64,000 bases of DNA, from assembly GCA_039707655.1 (NCBI GenBank), contig CM077676.1, forward strand, positions 382,113,614 through 382,177,613, written 5' to 3'. This stretch comes from Elymus sibiricus. Taxonomy: Eukaryota; Streptophyta; Magnoliopsida; Poales; Poaceae. Every line of letters starts with the position of its first letter. Position 1 is the stretch's first letter. Positions 1 to 12,160 of this stretch are shown piece by piece. Position numbers and translations under genes: made by a program. Under the pieces are notes generated by a model. That model had not been told where the DNA came from and made no database searches. It saw only the letters and a program-made list of their open reading frames with translations.

Positions 1-540
1 TTGTATGAAATGCAAGCGCCATGTAATTGCTTTACTTTATCGCTATGCGTTAGCAATAGTTGTAGAAGCAATAGTTGGCGAGACGACCACGACGCAACGA
101 TGGAGATCAAGGTGTTGAGCCGGTGACGATGGAGATCATGACGATGCTTTGGAGATGGAGATCAAAAGCACAAGATGATGGCCATATCATGTCACATATT
201 TTGATTGCATGTGAAGCCCTGCGGAGATAGCATCACCATCACCGTCACCACGCCGTCGTGCTGCCGGAACTCATCCACTACCTCGCCGTCTTGCTGGATC
301 AAGAAGTCGAGGACATCACCGAGCTGAACGTGTGCTGAACGCGGAGGTGCCGTACGTTCGGTGCTTGGTCGGTTGGATCGTGAAGTTGTTCGACGACATC
401 AACCGCGTTGTTCTAACGCTTCCGCTTACGGTCTACGAGGGTATGTAGACACACTCCCCCTCTCGTAGCTATGCATCTCCATGGATAGATCTTGCGTGTG
501 CGTAGAAATTTTTTTGTTTTCCATGCAACGTTCCCCAACA
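1..540 (+). mobile_element. Deleted Angela/BARE1-like Copia remnant (leader joined to LTR tail)
   Basis: Positions 1-216 resemble the untranslated leader of the complete Angela copy (about 31200-31420 in this window). Positions 217-540 resemble the last part of its LTR (about 30297-30651), ending in the same CGTTCCCCAACA terminus. In an intact element the leader follows the 5' LTR, so this order means the body and the front of the 3' LTR were deleted, leaving leader joined to the 3' LTR tail. The rest of the element lies outside the window. The LTR end at 540 abuts an intron of the ULP1-like gene, so the element probably inserted into the MULE that follows. Confidence 0.8.
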
Positions 541-1447
541 CTTTTGCCAGGTATTTTCATTCTTTCAGCTGATCACACATTCTATCTTCTTTTTTTTGTT
601 TTTTCTCCCATGCAGGCAAGAAGTAACATTGAGAATCTGGTTGGACAGTTTGCGGCCGGTATGACCAACCTTCTTGGCAACCTTGTACAGGGTTGGACGG
701 CAATGTTGGGTGGTGACAGGGACGAAGTTGCCAACCAGTTTCGGTCTTTTGTTCGAGGTGGCACATCTCGTCCAATTGGCTCTCGTGGAAGATATGACTA
801 CAACCCTTCGCAAGAGTTGCCCCCAAGTGAAGATGAATTTTCCAGTGATGGTAGCGACTACAACGAGGATGACGAGCAGGACAACAACCATAATGATGAC
901 GACATCGGAATGGACGATATCGAGCATGCCACAACGAACAAGCAAACCCGTGGAGTTTGTTGATGATGCAGCTATTGGAGAGGGATTGGGAGGCCCTTCT
1001 GCTATGAGCAGTTCTGGTGCTCAAGCCTCCAAAAGGGCTAGGGAGACGGAAGATGCGGACCCTCAATCTGCTGCCAAAAAGACAAAGTTAGACCCAGTTG
1101 CTGCTAGGAGGAGGTTCGTTCGTTGCTTTTTTCTGTTTTTGCAATATAGAAGCATTTTTCCCTTATGCTTGTTCATCAATTACCTCTTTAACGTCTTCTT
1201 ACGTTATGTGCACCTTTTTATTTTTGTGTTTTTTGTGTCGCGAGGTGACTGCTGGTGGCAGAGCGTCTAAACAGAGAATGGTACATCCACCTTCCAGATC
1301 ATCTGCCCGGCTATCCAAGGTTGTGCGTGCCACAGCCGCCCCTGGCCATGGTGTTGCCCATACGGCCACTCGTTCGTCTCCCCGTTTTGCGTCTTCCAAT
1401 ACGGGGGATCCTATTGTTCTTGAGGATATGAGGGATGCAGGGAAAAG

Positions 1448-2203
1448 GTTTGTAATATGGCAACTTCATTTTTTCATACCAGACAGCATAGTGTAATAGT
1501 AGTTCAAAGTTTGTTAAGTTATACGCTATTAGCATGGTAAATATCTAAGTGTTGCATGTCTATATTTTTTATTTTCTGACCTGCATGGTAAGTTTTACTG
1601 ATATTGCATGGCAACTTTAGTTGTTAATACATGGCAACTTTATCAAACATGGCAACTTCATTTTTCTTTAATGCCATGGCAACTTTTCTTTTCTTAATTG
1701 CATCATACATGGCAATTTTTACTAGCCCTACGCGGCAACTTCACTTTTACAATGATGGCAATTTTTAACCATCCTTACCCCCCCAACGCGGCAACTTCAT
1801 TTTTCCTTAATGACATGGCAACTTTTCTTTTCTTAATTGCATCCTACATGGCAATTTTTACTAGCCCTACACGGCAACTTCACTTTTACAATGATGGCAA
1901 TTTTTAACCATCCTTACCCCCCCCCCCCCACATGGCAACTATAGTTGTTTCAGCATTGACAACTTTTTTCCTAATTTTCAAATTGTCATGTGCATCACCT
2001 TATGTTACCCACATGTCCACATCATTAACCAGATGGCAACTTTTCCTACTTTTCTTGTTGATTAAAGGCATTTTCACATTTTCAAGCATGTCAAGTTTAC
2101 ATTTTGTATCATGAAACACATGGCTACTTCATTACTATGTTTACAACAAACTCCTTATTGTCACACTGATGTTTACATTCCTTACCTTTGTTAAAATATG
2201 CAG
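1448..2203 (+). repeat. Intron packed with ATGGCAACTT-type motifs
   Basis: This intron of the ULP1-like gene is dominated by irregularly spaced copies of ATGGCAA(C)TTT. A roughly 118 bp block is tandemly duplicated (GCAACTTTTCTTTTCTTAAT recurs near 1680 and 1819). The motif keeps one orientation. No coding potential was seen. Confidence 0.8.
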
Positions 2204-4976
2204 GCTAAAGAACAAAACCAACAAGGCTGCTCCTGTGTCTAAAGCTAACAAAAATGACCCTTCGGAACGCATGCACACCAAGCTTGCTTCGTCTGACAAT
2301 GTGAACCATGGCAAATCATCTTCTGCTACTAGCTCCGCTGCACCAGTTAATTTGTTGTCATTTGTTGCCGCTATGTTAACCAGCGATGGAGGTGTAGGTG
2401 CAGGGGGGGTCCGATGAATTGATCTCCCCAAGAACAGCGGAGGTTGCGCCTGCATTGGTATCCATGAGGCACGGGCTTGAAGGTGGGGCAATCACTTCAG
2501 AGACTGCTGCTGCGCCTGAAACCCAACATCCGGATGTGCATGCATCAACAGTTCAAGCAGATACCCATTCCCATACTGTTGCAACAAACACCTCCGCCAA
2601 AACGACTGAGCAAGGTCACCCATCAGATGAAGCTCGCACGCGTGTGACTGATGCAACTGTTGTGCAAAACAAGGGGCCGGTGGCGACGCAACAAACAGAT
2701 CGGGCTGCCCCCCATGATCGAACCGCTCCTGCACCCATTACGGCAAAAACAGTCCCACATGTTGCCCCCCAGAAAACTGCGAAAACTGTAGTGTGTACCA
2801 GAAAGAGCCCCCGGAAAAGAGCCGTTCAGGCAGGTAGTGTGCATGATCAACATGTGAAGGATGTTGTCCCAAGGTTTGTCTCTGCTTCAACCTTGTTCCC
2901 GCCCGCTCCCCAGGGCAAGACTGCTGAACCTGCTCAAACGAAGGGATTTGGAGGTGGAACGGTCCAGCAACTGACAGGCTCTCGTGAGGAAAATCTTCCT
3001 GTCAATCCAAGGCTGAAGCACACACGTGTTCCATTGGATATGGGGGTTCCTTACACTCCAAGAGTTGACCATCCTGTAAAAGGGACAGCCAAGAAGGTAG
3101 TTATCGATATTCCGGACACAACTCCCCGTCCCACTGCGAAACCTAAGGATGCCGGATCAGTGGACAACGACATGTTTATTGATTTGTCTCCGCTGGCAGC
3201 GGCCGTTGGTGTGATTGAAAAGCAGAATGAGAGCAAGGGTAGGCACCCTTTGGCTTTCACCCCACAATCATGCAGCCTCGGACTTGATTTGAGCCAACCA
3301 AGTGATCCAGTCGATGCTATTACAGTCTCGTATGCATTCCCGTCCGCGCCGGTCCAGATGATGGCGCAGCCCATTGTTGATGGTAGGAAGGCTGTGAAAT
3401 TTGCTGAGCCCATTGTTCAAGGTATGATTAACTTGTCCCCCTCTCCCATCCCTCGTGTGTAATAGCACACGCACAAATTAGCTGTCGCACACATGGCATT
3501 TTTTTTTTGTAATTGATGTCAATATCTTTCAATCATTGATGCACAACTTTCTAGTAAACCACATCTTTGTTTTGATAAAGACACATACAATGGCAAATAT
3601 GTTTATCATTTTTGCTTTGGCAACTTATCGTTCTAAACCTCATTTTTACAACCAAGTTAACATGTATGTTTTCTTTAGAAACAATTGCCATGTTCTTACA
3701 TTCATGGCAATTTTCTTCTTGCTTGTACTGGAAACTTTTTGTTCTAACTGTATTCATTTGTAGCTCCATTTTTTGCTTTTTTCATTAACTGTATGTTCGA
3801 TAAAAAATGGCTTTCTCACATAGTCGTTCCACTAAATGAAGGATCTCCTGGTGAGATATCAGCATCAATGGATGAAGCATTTAGCAAGATGGAGCAGGAT
3901 GCGCTTCTGAGGAAGAAAAGTCAGACACAAGCCCCTTCAAGCTCTGGCACGACAGATGTCGTGCCTTCTGATGATGTGCACAACAGTGTAACCCCAGGTT
4001 CTGTTCGGCAGGCAAGGGTTGTACAGCCTCCCCCAGAAGTGGATTCCGAACCTCCAATAAAGGCTACGAAGCAACAACAAGCATTTTATGATATTATGAG
4101 GCGTTTTGGAAATGCGCGAAGCAATAGCAAGCATATGGATGCCATTAGAGAGTAATTTGCTTTCCACCCTCCATTTTCCCCTCTTATTTTCTGCATCATC
4201 TGGAATTTATATCATTTTTTCATGTCATCATGTTTCTATTTTGATTGCTTATTTATTCCAGCTCAAGTTTGGACAGAACAAAAGTCATCCAGTGCTACTC
4301 GACGTACGTTGACCTGGGCGATCTTGCCGAGTCCCTGATGCCCACCGGTAAACTATCCCGGAATGTTGTCGCCGCAGGTATAGACTACATCAACGGACAT
4401 GTTGACATCCACTACGACAAGATCATTATGAGCCCCACCATCACCAGGAGAATTTGGGACGGCGAGTTCTCTCATGCCCAAGTTTGTAAAGTTTTTGCCC
4501 AGCACGGTGACTACAAGCTCACATTGAAGAAATTTGTATGTATCTTTCTTCGTTTTTAAACCTTTTTTTTGTTTGTTGTACTGTTTTCATCATATTGCAT
4601 CCCCCCTCAGTTATATATATTTGCATGCAGTTATAAATGATCAGGCACCTATGATTTATTCCTCCTTTTAATGTTTTTTTGAATCTCTTGTCATTCTGGG
4701 AAACGCGAGGGTGATGTTTACCATGTTCCAAGAGCTTGCTCCCAATGACCCACATGAAAAAGCTGGACACTATTATACAATTTGCATCAACCTGGCGAAG
4801 CAACAGTTTGATGTTGTGGACTCACTCCGTACGGGAGAGGATGGTTCTCTTCGTTCGCACGCAGAGTTTTTCATCAACAATTTGAAGCAAACCTGGCTGC
4901 GTCATTACAGTGGCTCTAAGGTCCAGATCAGGGATTATCCCATCGAGTACGTGAAGTCTACGAAGCAGGGCAACAC

Positions 4977-5868
4977 GTAAAAGTTTGTCTTTTTGCATTT
5001 TTATGTTGACCTTTTTTTCAAGTTTAACATGGCAACTTTATTATCTTCAGGATGGCAATTTCAGTTAGTTTGAAATGGCAACTTTTACTAGTTGTTAGAT
5101 GGCACCTTCATTGTGTTCAATATGACAACTTTTTTGGGTGTCACTTTAACTTAGAAATTAAACATATTTTATCATGGCAATTTTTAATTTGTCCTGCATG
5201 GCAATTCAATATCAATCTGATGGCAATTTCAGTTACTTCTGCATGGCAACTTCATTACATGCTAGATGGTAACTTTATTGCCTGCAACTTCTCATTGTCT
5301 GTCCCTTTAAAATGGCAAATTAAACATCTTTTTTCAACATGGTAATTTCAGTTAGCTCTGCATGGCAACTTCATTACCTGCTAGATGGCAACTTTATTGC
5401 CTGTTAGATGGCAACTTCATTAGTTCAACATGGCAACTTCTCATTGTCTGTCCCTTTAACATGGCAAATTTAACATCTTTTTTTCAACATGGCAATTTCA
5501 GTTAGCTCTGCATGGCAACTTCATTACCTGCTAGATGGCAACTTTATTGCCTTTAGATGGCAACTTCATTAGTTCAACATGGCAACTTCTCATTGTCTGT
5601 CCCTTTAACATGGCAAATTTAACATCTTTTTTTCAACATGGCAATTTCAGTTAGCTCTGCATGGCAACTTCATTACCTGCTAGATGGCAACTTTATTAGT
5701 TCAACATCTTTTTCAACATGGCAACTTTAATTTCACACAGATGGCAACTGTTTTAGTTAGTCTTTGCATGCCAATTTTTTACATTCACCACGACAACTTT
5801 TTTCGTGTATCTTCTTACCGTGGCAACTTCTGACATTTTTTTATCATTACATGCCTAACTGAAATCAG
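4977..5868 (+). repeat. Intron with about 149 bp tandem repeats built from ATGGCAACTT motifs
   Basis: This intron separates the His/Asp exon from the Cys exon of the ULP1-like gene. The block containing CTCATTGTCTGTCCCTTTAA recurs near 5290, 5440 and 5589, giving about three units of 149 bp (about 5220-5720). Each unit is made of ATGGCAA(C/T)TT modules. Donor GT is at 4977 and acceptor AG at 5867-5868. Confidence 0.8.
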
Positions 5869-6070
5869 CCACGACTGCGGTATGTACTTGTTGGAATATC
5901 TTGCTAAGTGGGAAGGAAGGAAGGTGCCAACTCTCAACAAGGAAATAGTCCAAGAGTTTAGGAAGATATATTTGTGGAACTGGGTCACGAATGTTGATTT
6001 CAACAAGCGGGAGGGCACAAAGGCTTGGATCGAGGATGCTGTTAAAGCTGCTGTCAAGAGATATCGCTGA

Positions 6071-6858
6071 ATGTGTGACTAATGAAGACTTTGTTTAGTA
6101 CTTACATTCTTTGTTCGGATGAATGTCTATTTCCACTGTCTTACGATTTTTTACCATCGTCGTTTGTAGCCGCACGGCACCATGTTTGTGTCGTGACTCT
6201 TTTGTGCTTGTATTTTCAAAACGTAATGTCAGATGTTGTTAACCGTTAGTGGGGCATCCCGATACACTTTCACCCATATTTTCTTGTCGTTCAATCTCAA
6301 AAGCCAATACACTTTGAGATCATATAGTCGTACGTACAGGTGGCAAATTTTGTAGTATTGGTTCCAGAAAGGTTCGTCGTCGAGATATTTCTCTCGTTAT
6401 TCCAACGTTTCTATTTCTGGTGTGTAACGATAACCATACTTTATTAATCTATCACGGCACGTGGCAATCAAGGATAAAACGTAAGGCAAATTGCAGTCCG
6501 TCCTTTCGTAAAGGAAGCAGTAGATCTCATTTTTCAAATGCGAAGTTTTTCATCTTTCTTCTGTTTTATAGCAGAATACACATCAGCTTCTTCGTGATTT
6601 AAATTTGTTGACAATTCTTGTCACATCACGGTGGAATGTACTGTAACTTAAGCAACACACACTACGCAATGGACTTGATGAATATTACATATACAATCAA
6701 ATGTCAATTAAACATCAAATTTTTTCGCAATAGTAATATCACTATCTCTTCATTACGGCTAATATAGTTGCAATCAAATGGCAACTTTTTTTGCAAAAGG
6801 TTTCACCTCTCTTTTTGATCTGACTACATTTGTAGCAACATGGCAAGATCATATGTGT
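6071..6858. other. Spacer between the convergent ULP1-like and transposase genes
   Basis: AT-rich DNA between the two 3' ends. It presumably holds the 3' UTRs and polyadenylation regions of both genes. A few ATGGCAAG motifs appear near 6778 and 6840. No conserved ORF or structured element was recognised. Confidence 0.5.
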
Positions 6859-9800
6859 TCATATGGCAAGATTACTGTTTAAAAAAAATGATATGCTAAA
6901 GTTTGCCAAACTGACACGCATGCACATGCATTTTATCGTGCATACAGACATGGCAATTTTCGCATGCAAACCCCCAGAGCTGTCACACGTTCTGTAACTT
7001 GAAACTTCTGGAGCTGTCTTCCTTGTACTCTTTTTGTGCTTTGCTTGGATCTCGAGCGCCGACTTGTATCTTATTTGTTTTGGCCGCCCTTTGGTGACTG
7101 TCCTTGGAGGGTTCCTGACCTGCGTGTGCATGTTGGATGCGCCTGAACCCACTTCCGAGTTGTCTGTCGATGGCCCTGTTGATGTAGTAGCAGCAGTCTT
7201 ATTCTTTTTTGGTAATCGGTGTAGTGCTTCCTCCTCCATTCTCTTCTTGATTGAGTCTAGCTCCCTCTCTAGTGCGTTTGTGTGCCTCTCAACTGCTCTG
7301 CTCATCACATCAAACTTACAAGCGTCGTCTGCTATGTTGGCAAATCTTCTTGACATCACAACACGCCTGACTGTTTCCATAGTTGTGTCGGGCCCATCTT
7401 CATGCACCGCGAGGACTTCCTGCGTGCCATGTTGGCAGAGTGCTTCATCAGCGTTCCAAGACCAACGCTGAAGTATGTATCTTGGTGGCACCTGTTTTAC
7501 GCCATTGATGTCCATTACCCTTAGAATATGGCAGCAGATCATACCGTCTCTTTCAAACTTGCAACATTGGCAGTAGTACACCCCTTCTGTAATGTATGCT
7601 GTCACCATGTAGTTCCTCCCCTTGTCCGGGTCTTCGGCTTCTGAATCTAACATGTCCCGCATGGTGCAGACCTTGTAGTTGAATTCGTCCACTCGAAACA
7701 CGGTGTACCTGCTTGACAGCCTTAGTTCCCACTAGAACCTGCAATTTATTTTACATTTAAAAAAATCCCTCTTAGTTAGCTCGCCAAAACAACGAAGGCG
7801 TGTGGGTTTTAATGATGCACATATGGCAAGTTCACTGATGAATAAATGGTAAGTTCAACTAAGAGTGCAAGCAGAAAATCCTTCTTAGTTTAATATCCCA
7901 ACCCATCGTTTAACTACTAACTCCCATGAAAAGTTTAATGATGTACTCGTGTCATTTTGTTAGTGATTCACACATGGCAAGTTTATTTGATACAATGATG
8001 GCAAGTTTAGTGATGCAAACATGGAAGTTTAGTCACACAGGCATGGCAAGTTTTACTGATGCAAACTTTTTTGGCAAATTTACTGATACAAGCATGGCAA
8101 GTTTAGTCTCACATGCATGGCAAGTTTACTGACGCAAACTTGGCAAGTTTACTACTGCAAGCATGTCAATATTATTAGTACTAACATAACAAGTTTAGTT
8201 GTACACCCTTGCATACACATCTGACATTTTTAGTGTGAACACATGGCAAATTTAGTTGTACACGCATGGCAAGTTTTAGTTGTACACACTTGCCAACACT
8301 AGTGCTCACACATGGCAAGTTTACTTGCACACACATGCCCACTGTACACTTTACGTACTACCGATATGTTGAACAACAAGTAGGTGGCAAATTCAATTCT
8401 GCAAACATTGCAACTTCACTTCATGCCAAGTTTTAGCGATTCACACATGGCAAGTTTTAGTGATACAATCATGGCAAGTTTATTTACACACGCTCGCACA
8501 TATTCGTGTGCACACACGGCAAGATTTTTCGCACAAGCATGCCTACTGTTTTTTGCACAACCGTTTCGTTTGAATGATGAGTTGGTGGCAACTTTAACTG
8601 CGCAAACATGGCAAGTTCAAATTTATTTTTTAACACACGTCATGCTTTAAATCATTTTGTTCACATGGCAAGTTCATCTAATGTACACTGATCGCTACAT
8701 TGTTGTAATCCATCTATCATGCATCTACAGTGCAAGCAGAAAATGGCAACTAATGTTAAACCATCATGGCAAGTAATGTACACCCAACATGGCAACTTAG
8801 TTCAAACTAGGATGTCAACTTTTTCAGGATAACCACCAAAGTGTAAACAACTTGTTCACACCAACTTATGTTCAACAAGCACGGTAATAAAACAACCAAG
8901 CATTTTTTTCTTTCATATTTTTTCACTGTTTTCATCGCATTTTTTTCGCTGCTCATGTGAAAAGACTTACATGTAGAAGAGTTGTCGGGTATAAACCCTC
9001 ATCATTTGTTTCTCCATTGGATTGCATGTTAGCAGCTTGGGGTTCTTGAGAGCTGTGTTTGCCAATTCTTGTAGCTCTGCACCCAATTTTTTTTGCTGAA
9101 TTGCATTGTATTGCTGGACAAACCTAAGGATTGAGTTGCCTGGGTTTACATATCTCTTTAGGACTGCGTTGAAACCCTCACTGCACTGGGTAGTTTGCAG
9201 GAAGGGGAAGAAGCACTGCATGAAATAAGCTGGTACCCAGAATTTCCTTTTCTCCCAAAGGTTTTGTAGTGTTTCGTTGTCCTGGACCTGGTATTTGTCT
9301 ATCATTGCTTTCCATCTTCGTTCGAACTCGTCTGGTGTCAAACTGTGGTCAGCACACAATTCGAATGCTTTGTGGAGTTCTGGCCTGTCAGCAAAGAAGG
9401 GACCCAATGTCTCTTCTGCTTTCTTAATTACATGCCACCTACAGTGATTGTGTATTGCGTTAGGAAACACTTCGTCAATGCTTGCATGCATCCCGAAATC
9501 CTGGTCTGTTATGATGTTCATCGGTTCAAGCCCGCCCATGCATTCCTTAAAGGTTTTGAAGAGCAATACATAACTGCCAACATCCTCATTCCGGATAAAC
9601 CTGCACCCGAACTGTAGAGATTGGATGTGGTTGTTTATGCCAATGAATGGAGCACACGGCATCTTGTACATATTTTTCAGATATGTAGCATCGAAGGACA
9701 CACAGTCACGAAAGTGCTTGTATGCCCTGCGCACTGCACCATCTATCCAATACATGTTCACCACGCGGTCCTCGCTATCCAGCTTTATTCTGTAGAAGAA

Positions 9801-10705
9801 ATCGGGATCTTCTTTCTCCTTTTCCATGAAGTATGCAATTGTGTCCTCCATGTCTGTTAGTTGACTTTCCCTACGATACTTTGCTACCAAGTTTACCAAG
9901 TCTGACGGTAGGTACGGCATGCTGCTTAGCTTCCCTATTTTGCTGTGTATCATTGATAGTATTTGTACCATTCTCCCAGGCTGGAGGGTGCAATCATGTA
10001 GCAACTTAACAAATTGTTGCTCCTGCGGGGTGAATCCACGGTGAGCACTCAGAAACCTCACCAGGTCAAATTTCTTTATCATTTCATGGTTGTGCTGTCC
10101 CACATACTTTATTACCACCCACCAAGCCCCTTCGACGTTGAGCTTCATCTTGGCAGGGCAATCCGTCTTGACCACGATATCTCTTCTACGTTCTGTGATG
10201 ATTGGACCATTCCCCCCCCCCTTTTTTTGCTTGTTCTTTCTTGACTTGTAACACCTCATTTCCGCGCGATTGTACTCTCCTGTTTTCACTAGTTTTCTGT
10301 GATAGTCTGTGTATATCGCAAAACCATTGAACTTTGCATAACTCTGGTAGTACCTCCTTGCATCTTCAAATGTAGCAAATTTCATGTGTACATAGGGTGC
10401 TGCCGGAGGTGCTAGGGAAGATTGTAACTCATCCTCTTGCGGCTCATCCTCTTCCTGGTCATCATCTTGTTGCTCTTCATCCTCATGTTCACCAACTGTC
10501 TCTGCAATTGAGTTTGCGTCGTCTGCTCCTGAGTTGCTCATAACTGTTTCAATAGTGTTGTTTCTCGTGGTGCTAGACTCCCCCGCCTTGCTGATGACAA
10601 GCTGCCCAGTGTAGTTGGGTTGAGAAATCCGGACTGTGTGTGATTCTGAATTAGCCAATGCGTCCTCAATGCCTTGAGTTGTAGCAGAAGGCACTGAATT
10701 TTTTC
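6859..10705 (-). pseudogene. FAR1/FHY3-type MULE transposase (DDE, SWIM finger)
   Basis: This is the enzyme that would cut and move the element. The upstream exon shown is 10705-8971, with acceptor TTCAG before PSATTQG; it is followed by an intron of about 1.2 kb and then an exon from 7738. Domains in order: an acidic region; a FAR1 DNA-binding/WRKY-GCM1-like zinc region (FATFEDARRYYQSYAKFNGF through the QHNHEM motif); and the MULE catalytic core with Asp in VSFDATY, Asp in NIITDQDFG and Glu in CSEGFNAVLKR. Near the C-terminus a SWIM zinc finger reads YYCQCCKFERDGMICCHIL. A TAG stop lies two codons into the second exon (about 7733-7735), at a site where a sense codon is expected, so this copy is probably inactive. 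The 575-codon first part is fully open. Small 5' exons may lie at 11560-12160. Confidence 0.85.
7742..8970 (-). repeat. Transposase intron filled with ATGGCAAGT motifs
   Basis: This is the intron between the catalytic-core exon and the SWIM exon (donor at 8970, acceptor at 7739 on -). On the + strand it carries dozens of ATGGCAAGTTTA-like modules separated by CACACA-rich linkers. The motif has the same genomic orientation as in the ULP1-like gene on the opposite strand. Confidence 0.75.
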
Positions 10706-11559
10706 CATGAACAAATTATTCATCAAACATTCATTAACATGACCTGGTACTATCTTTTTAAATTTTAATATGTGCCACTAAGAATCTATTAAATTCTACA
10801 AAACTGAACATTTACATCACATTTTTTGAGTAACATGAGCTTTGGCAGATGGCAAGTTATGTTCAAGCTACATGGCAACTATTATCCATACATTCTGTTT
10901 TTCCCAATTATACCCACCATTTTTTTACAGCCTTTTTGTAATTTTTAAATCCACTTGTACTACCCACTGGAACCTGGAAAATTTTGTTTACACCAAAAAT
11001 CCTTTTTTAGTTATTCATCAAAACTACTCATTTTTATTCCTCATTACTTAACATGGCAAGTTTTACAATGGACACATGGCAAGTTCTATGATACGCAGAT
11101 GACAAGGTCTAACCATCAACACGTATCAAGATTTAAGTGTGCAGTCCTGGCAATCTTAATTAGTCAAACATGGCAAGTTTAATTTTGTACATATGGCTAA
11201 TTTACTCATGGCACAACAACACATCTTTTTGTGTTCTTACATTAATAACGATGGACACATGGCAGGTTCTTGGATGCATAGATGTCAAGTTTAGTCATGG
11301 CAAACTTAGTTAGTCAAACATGGCAACTTCAGTCATCATCAACCTTTTTTAAAATTTTACATTAATGATGGCATTTTACCATGTACTCCACATTCGCGTA
11401 ATGCATCGGCAACTAAAGTGCAATAAGGATGGCAAGTAGTGTGTAAGCAATATGGCAACTTATGTGTCATTTTTCCAAAAACTGCACAATCTTACAGCTT
11501 TTTTTTACTAACAACATGTGTACTTTGCAGAAGCTTATATTATCAAGATTCTCCGCTTA
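10706..11559. other. Upstream spacer of the transposase gene, ATGGCAAG-rich
   Basis: AT-rich DNA with scattered ATGGCAAGTT modules (about 10850-11450). It is probably intronic to, or upstream of, the FAR1 transposase gene. No other feature was seen. Confidence 0.5.
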
Positions 11560-12160
11560 CCGGCATTTGACGTAGATGCGGATGCCCCTATTGTCAGCTG
11601 GTTGACTAAGCCCAAACCTGCAGTTGTTGTAAGTTATTGGCATTATTTCATAAATCATATGGCAACCCTATCTATAGAATTGTTCAGCGTTAACGTTCCA
11701 TCGTTGTCTTTGCCCATACAACATTTTTACATGAAACATACATGGAAAAAAAATAGGCAACCACATGGCAGTTTTCTCAAATACTCACCATAAAATTGCC
11801 CCTGTATCTGTTGTTTGTTCCTTGGGTGTGAAGGATTGCTAGGCTCTCCCTGTTCATTTGTCCAGCCACATCCGGTAGTTGTGCTTGCATCTAAAGCCCC
11901 TGCATACATTCAACCATTAAAGCATTTTTTGTCACATTCATGATGCAGATTCTTTCTTTCTTTTTTTACGTATGTACACTGTACCTATGTCCATGTACTG
12001 ATGTAGAAGTGGCAGCAAAGGCCCAGTTGAGTTTAGCTCGTCATAATCATGCACACCCCATGGTGGTCCTTGTAGAGAGCCGTAGAATCAGGGATTACCA
12101 CCATATCCCGTATCCATCCCTTACCCTCCTTTTTTCGAACTGCACGTCCAACTAAATTTA
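11560..12160 (-). other. Candidate small 5' exons of the transposase gene
   Basis: On the - strand three short stretches look exonic. About 12150-12000 has a frame containing DYDELNSTGPLLPLL, with one stop. About 11900-11792 encodes GCGWTNEQGEPSNPSHP, with a donor-like GTGAGT after it. About 11617-11566 lies between CTGCAG and GGTAAG. They lie upstream of the FAR1 exon on the same strand and could be its leader exons. The reading frames are not continuous by eye, so this is a suggestion only. Confidence 0.35.

Larger units (their letters stand above)
616..6070 (+). pseudogene. ULP1-like (C48) cysteine protease gene of the MULE, frameshifted
   Basis: Proteases of this family cut SUMO-like conjugates; copies carried by MULEs have no settled role. 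Approximate exons are 616-1113, 1245-1447, 2204-3421, about 3822-4151, 4262-4534, about 4710-4976 and 5869-6070, with GT/AG borders at most junctions. The N-terminal two thirds is low-complexity, acidic and then basic (KR-rich near 1030-1110 and 2790-2825). The catalytic domain lies in the last two exons: His in GHYYTICINL (about 4768), Asp in VVDSLRTG (about 4815) and Cys in HDCGMYLLEY (about 5877), the order expected for C48. The last intron splits the domain just before the HDCGM motif. Breaks: a frameshift near 930-955 (HATTNKQ to KPVEFVDD) and an extra G in the seven-G run at 2403-2409. The 5' end lies left of the window or was lost to the Angela insertion. Confidence 0.75.

Noticed and set aside
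481..615. Upstream part of the + frame starting at 481 (MDRSCVCVEIFLF...)
   Set aside because: This part lies in the Angela LTR tail and an intron; only the text after 616 belongs to the ULP1-like gene.
7034..7471. Open + strand frame of 145 codons
   Set aside because: It is the antisense shadow of the SWIM-finger exon of the MULE transposase.
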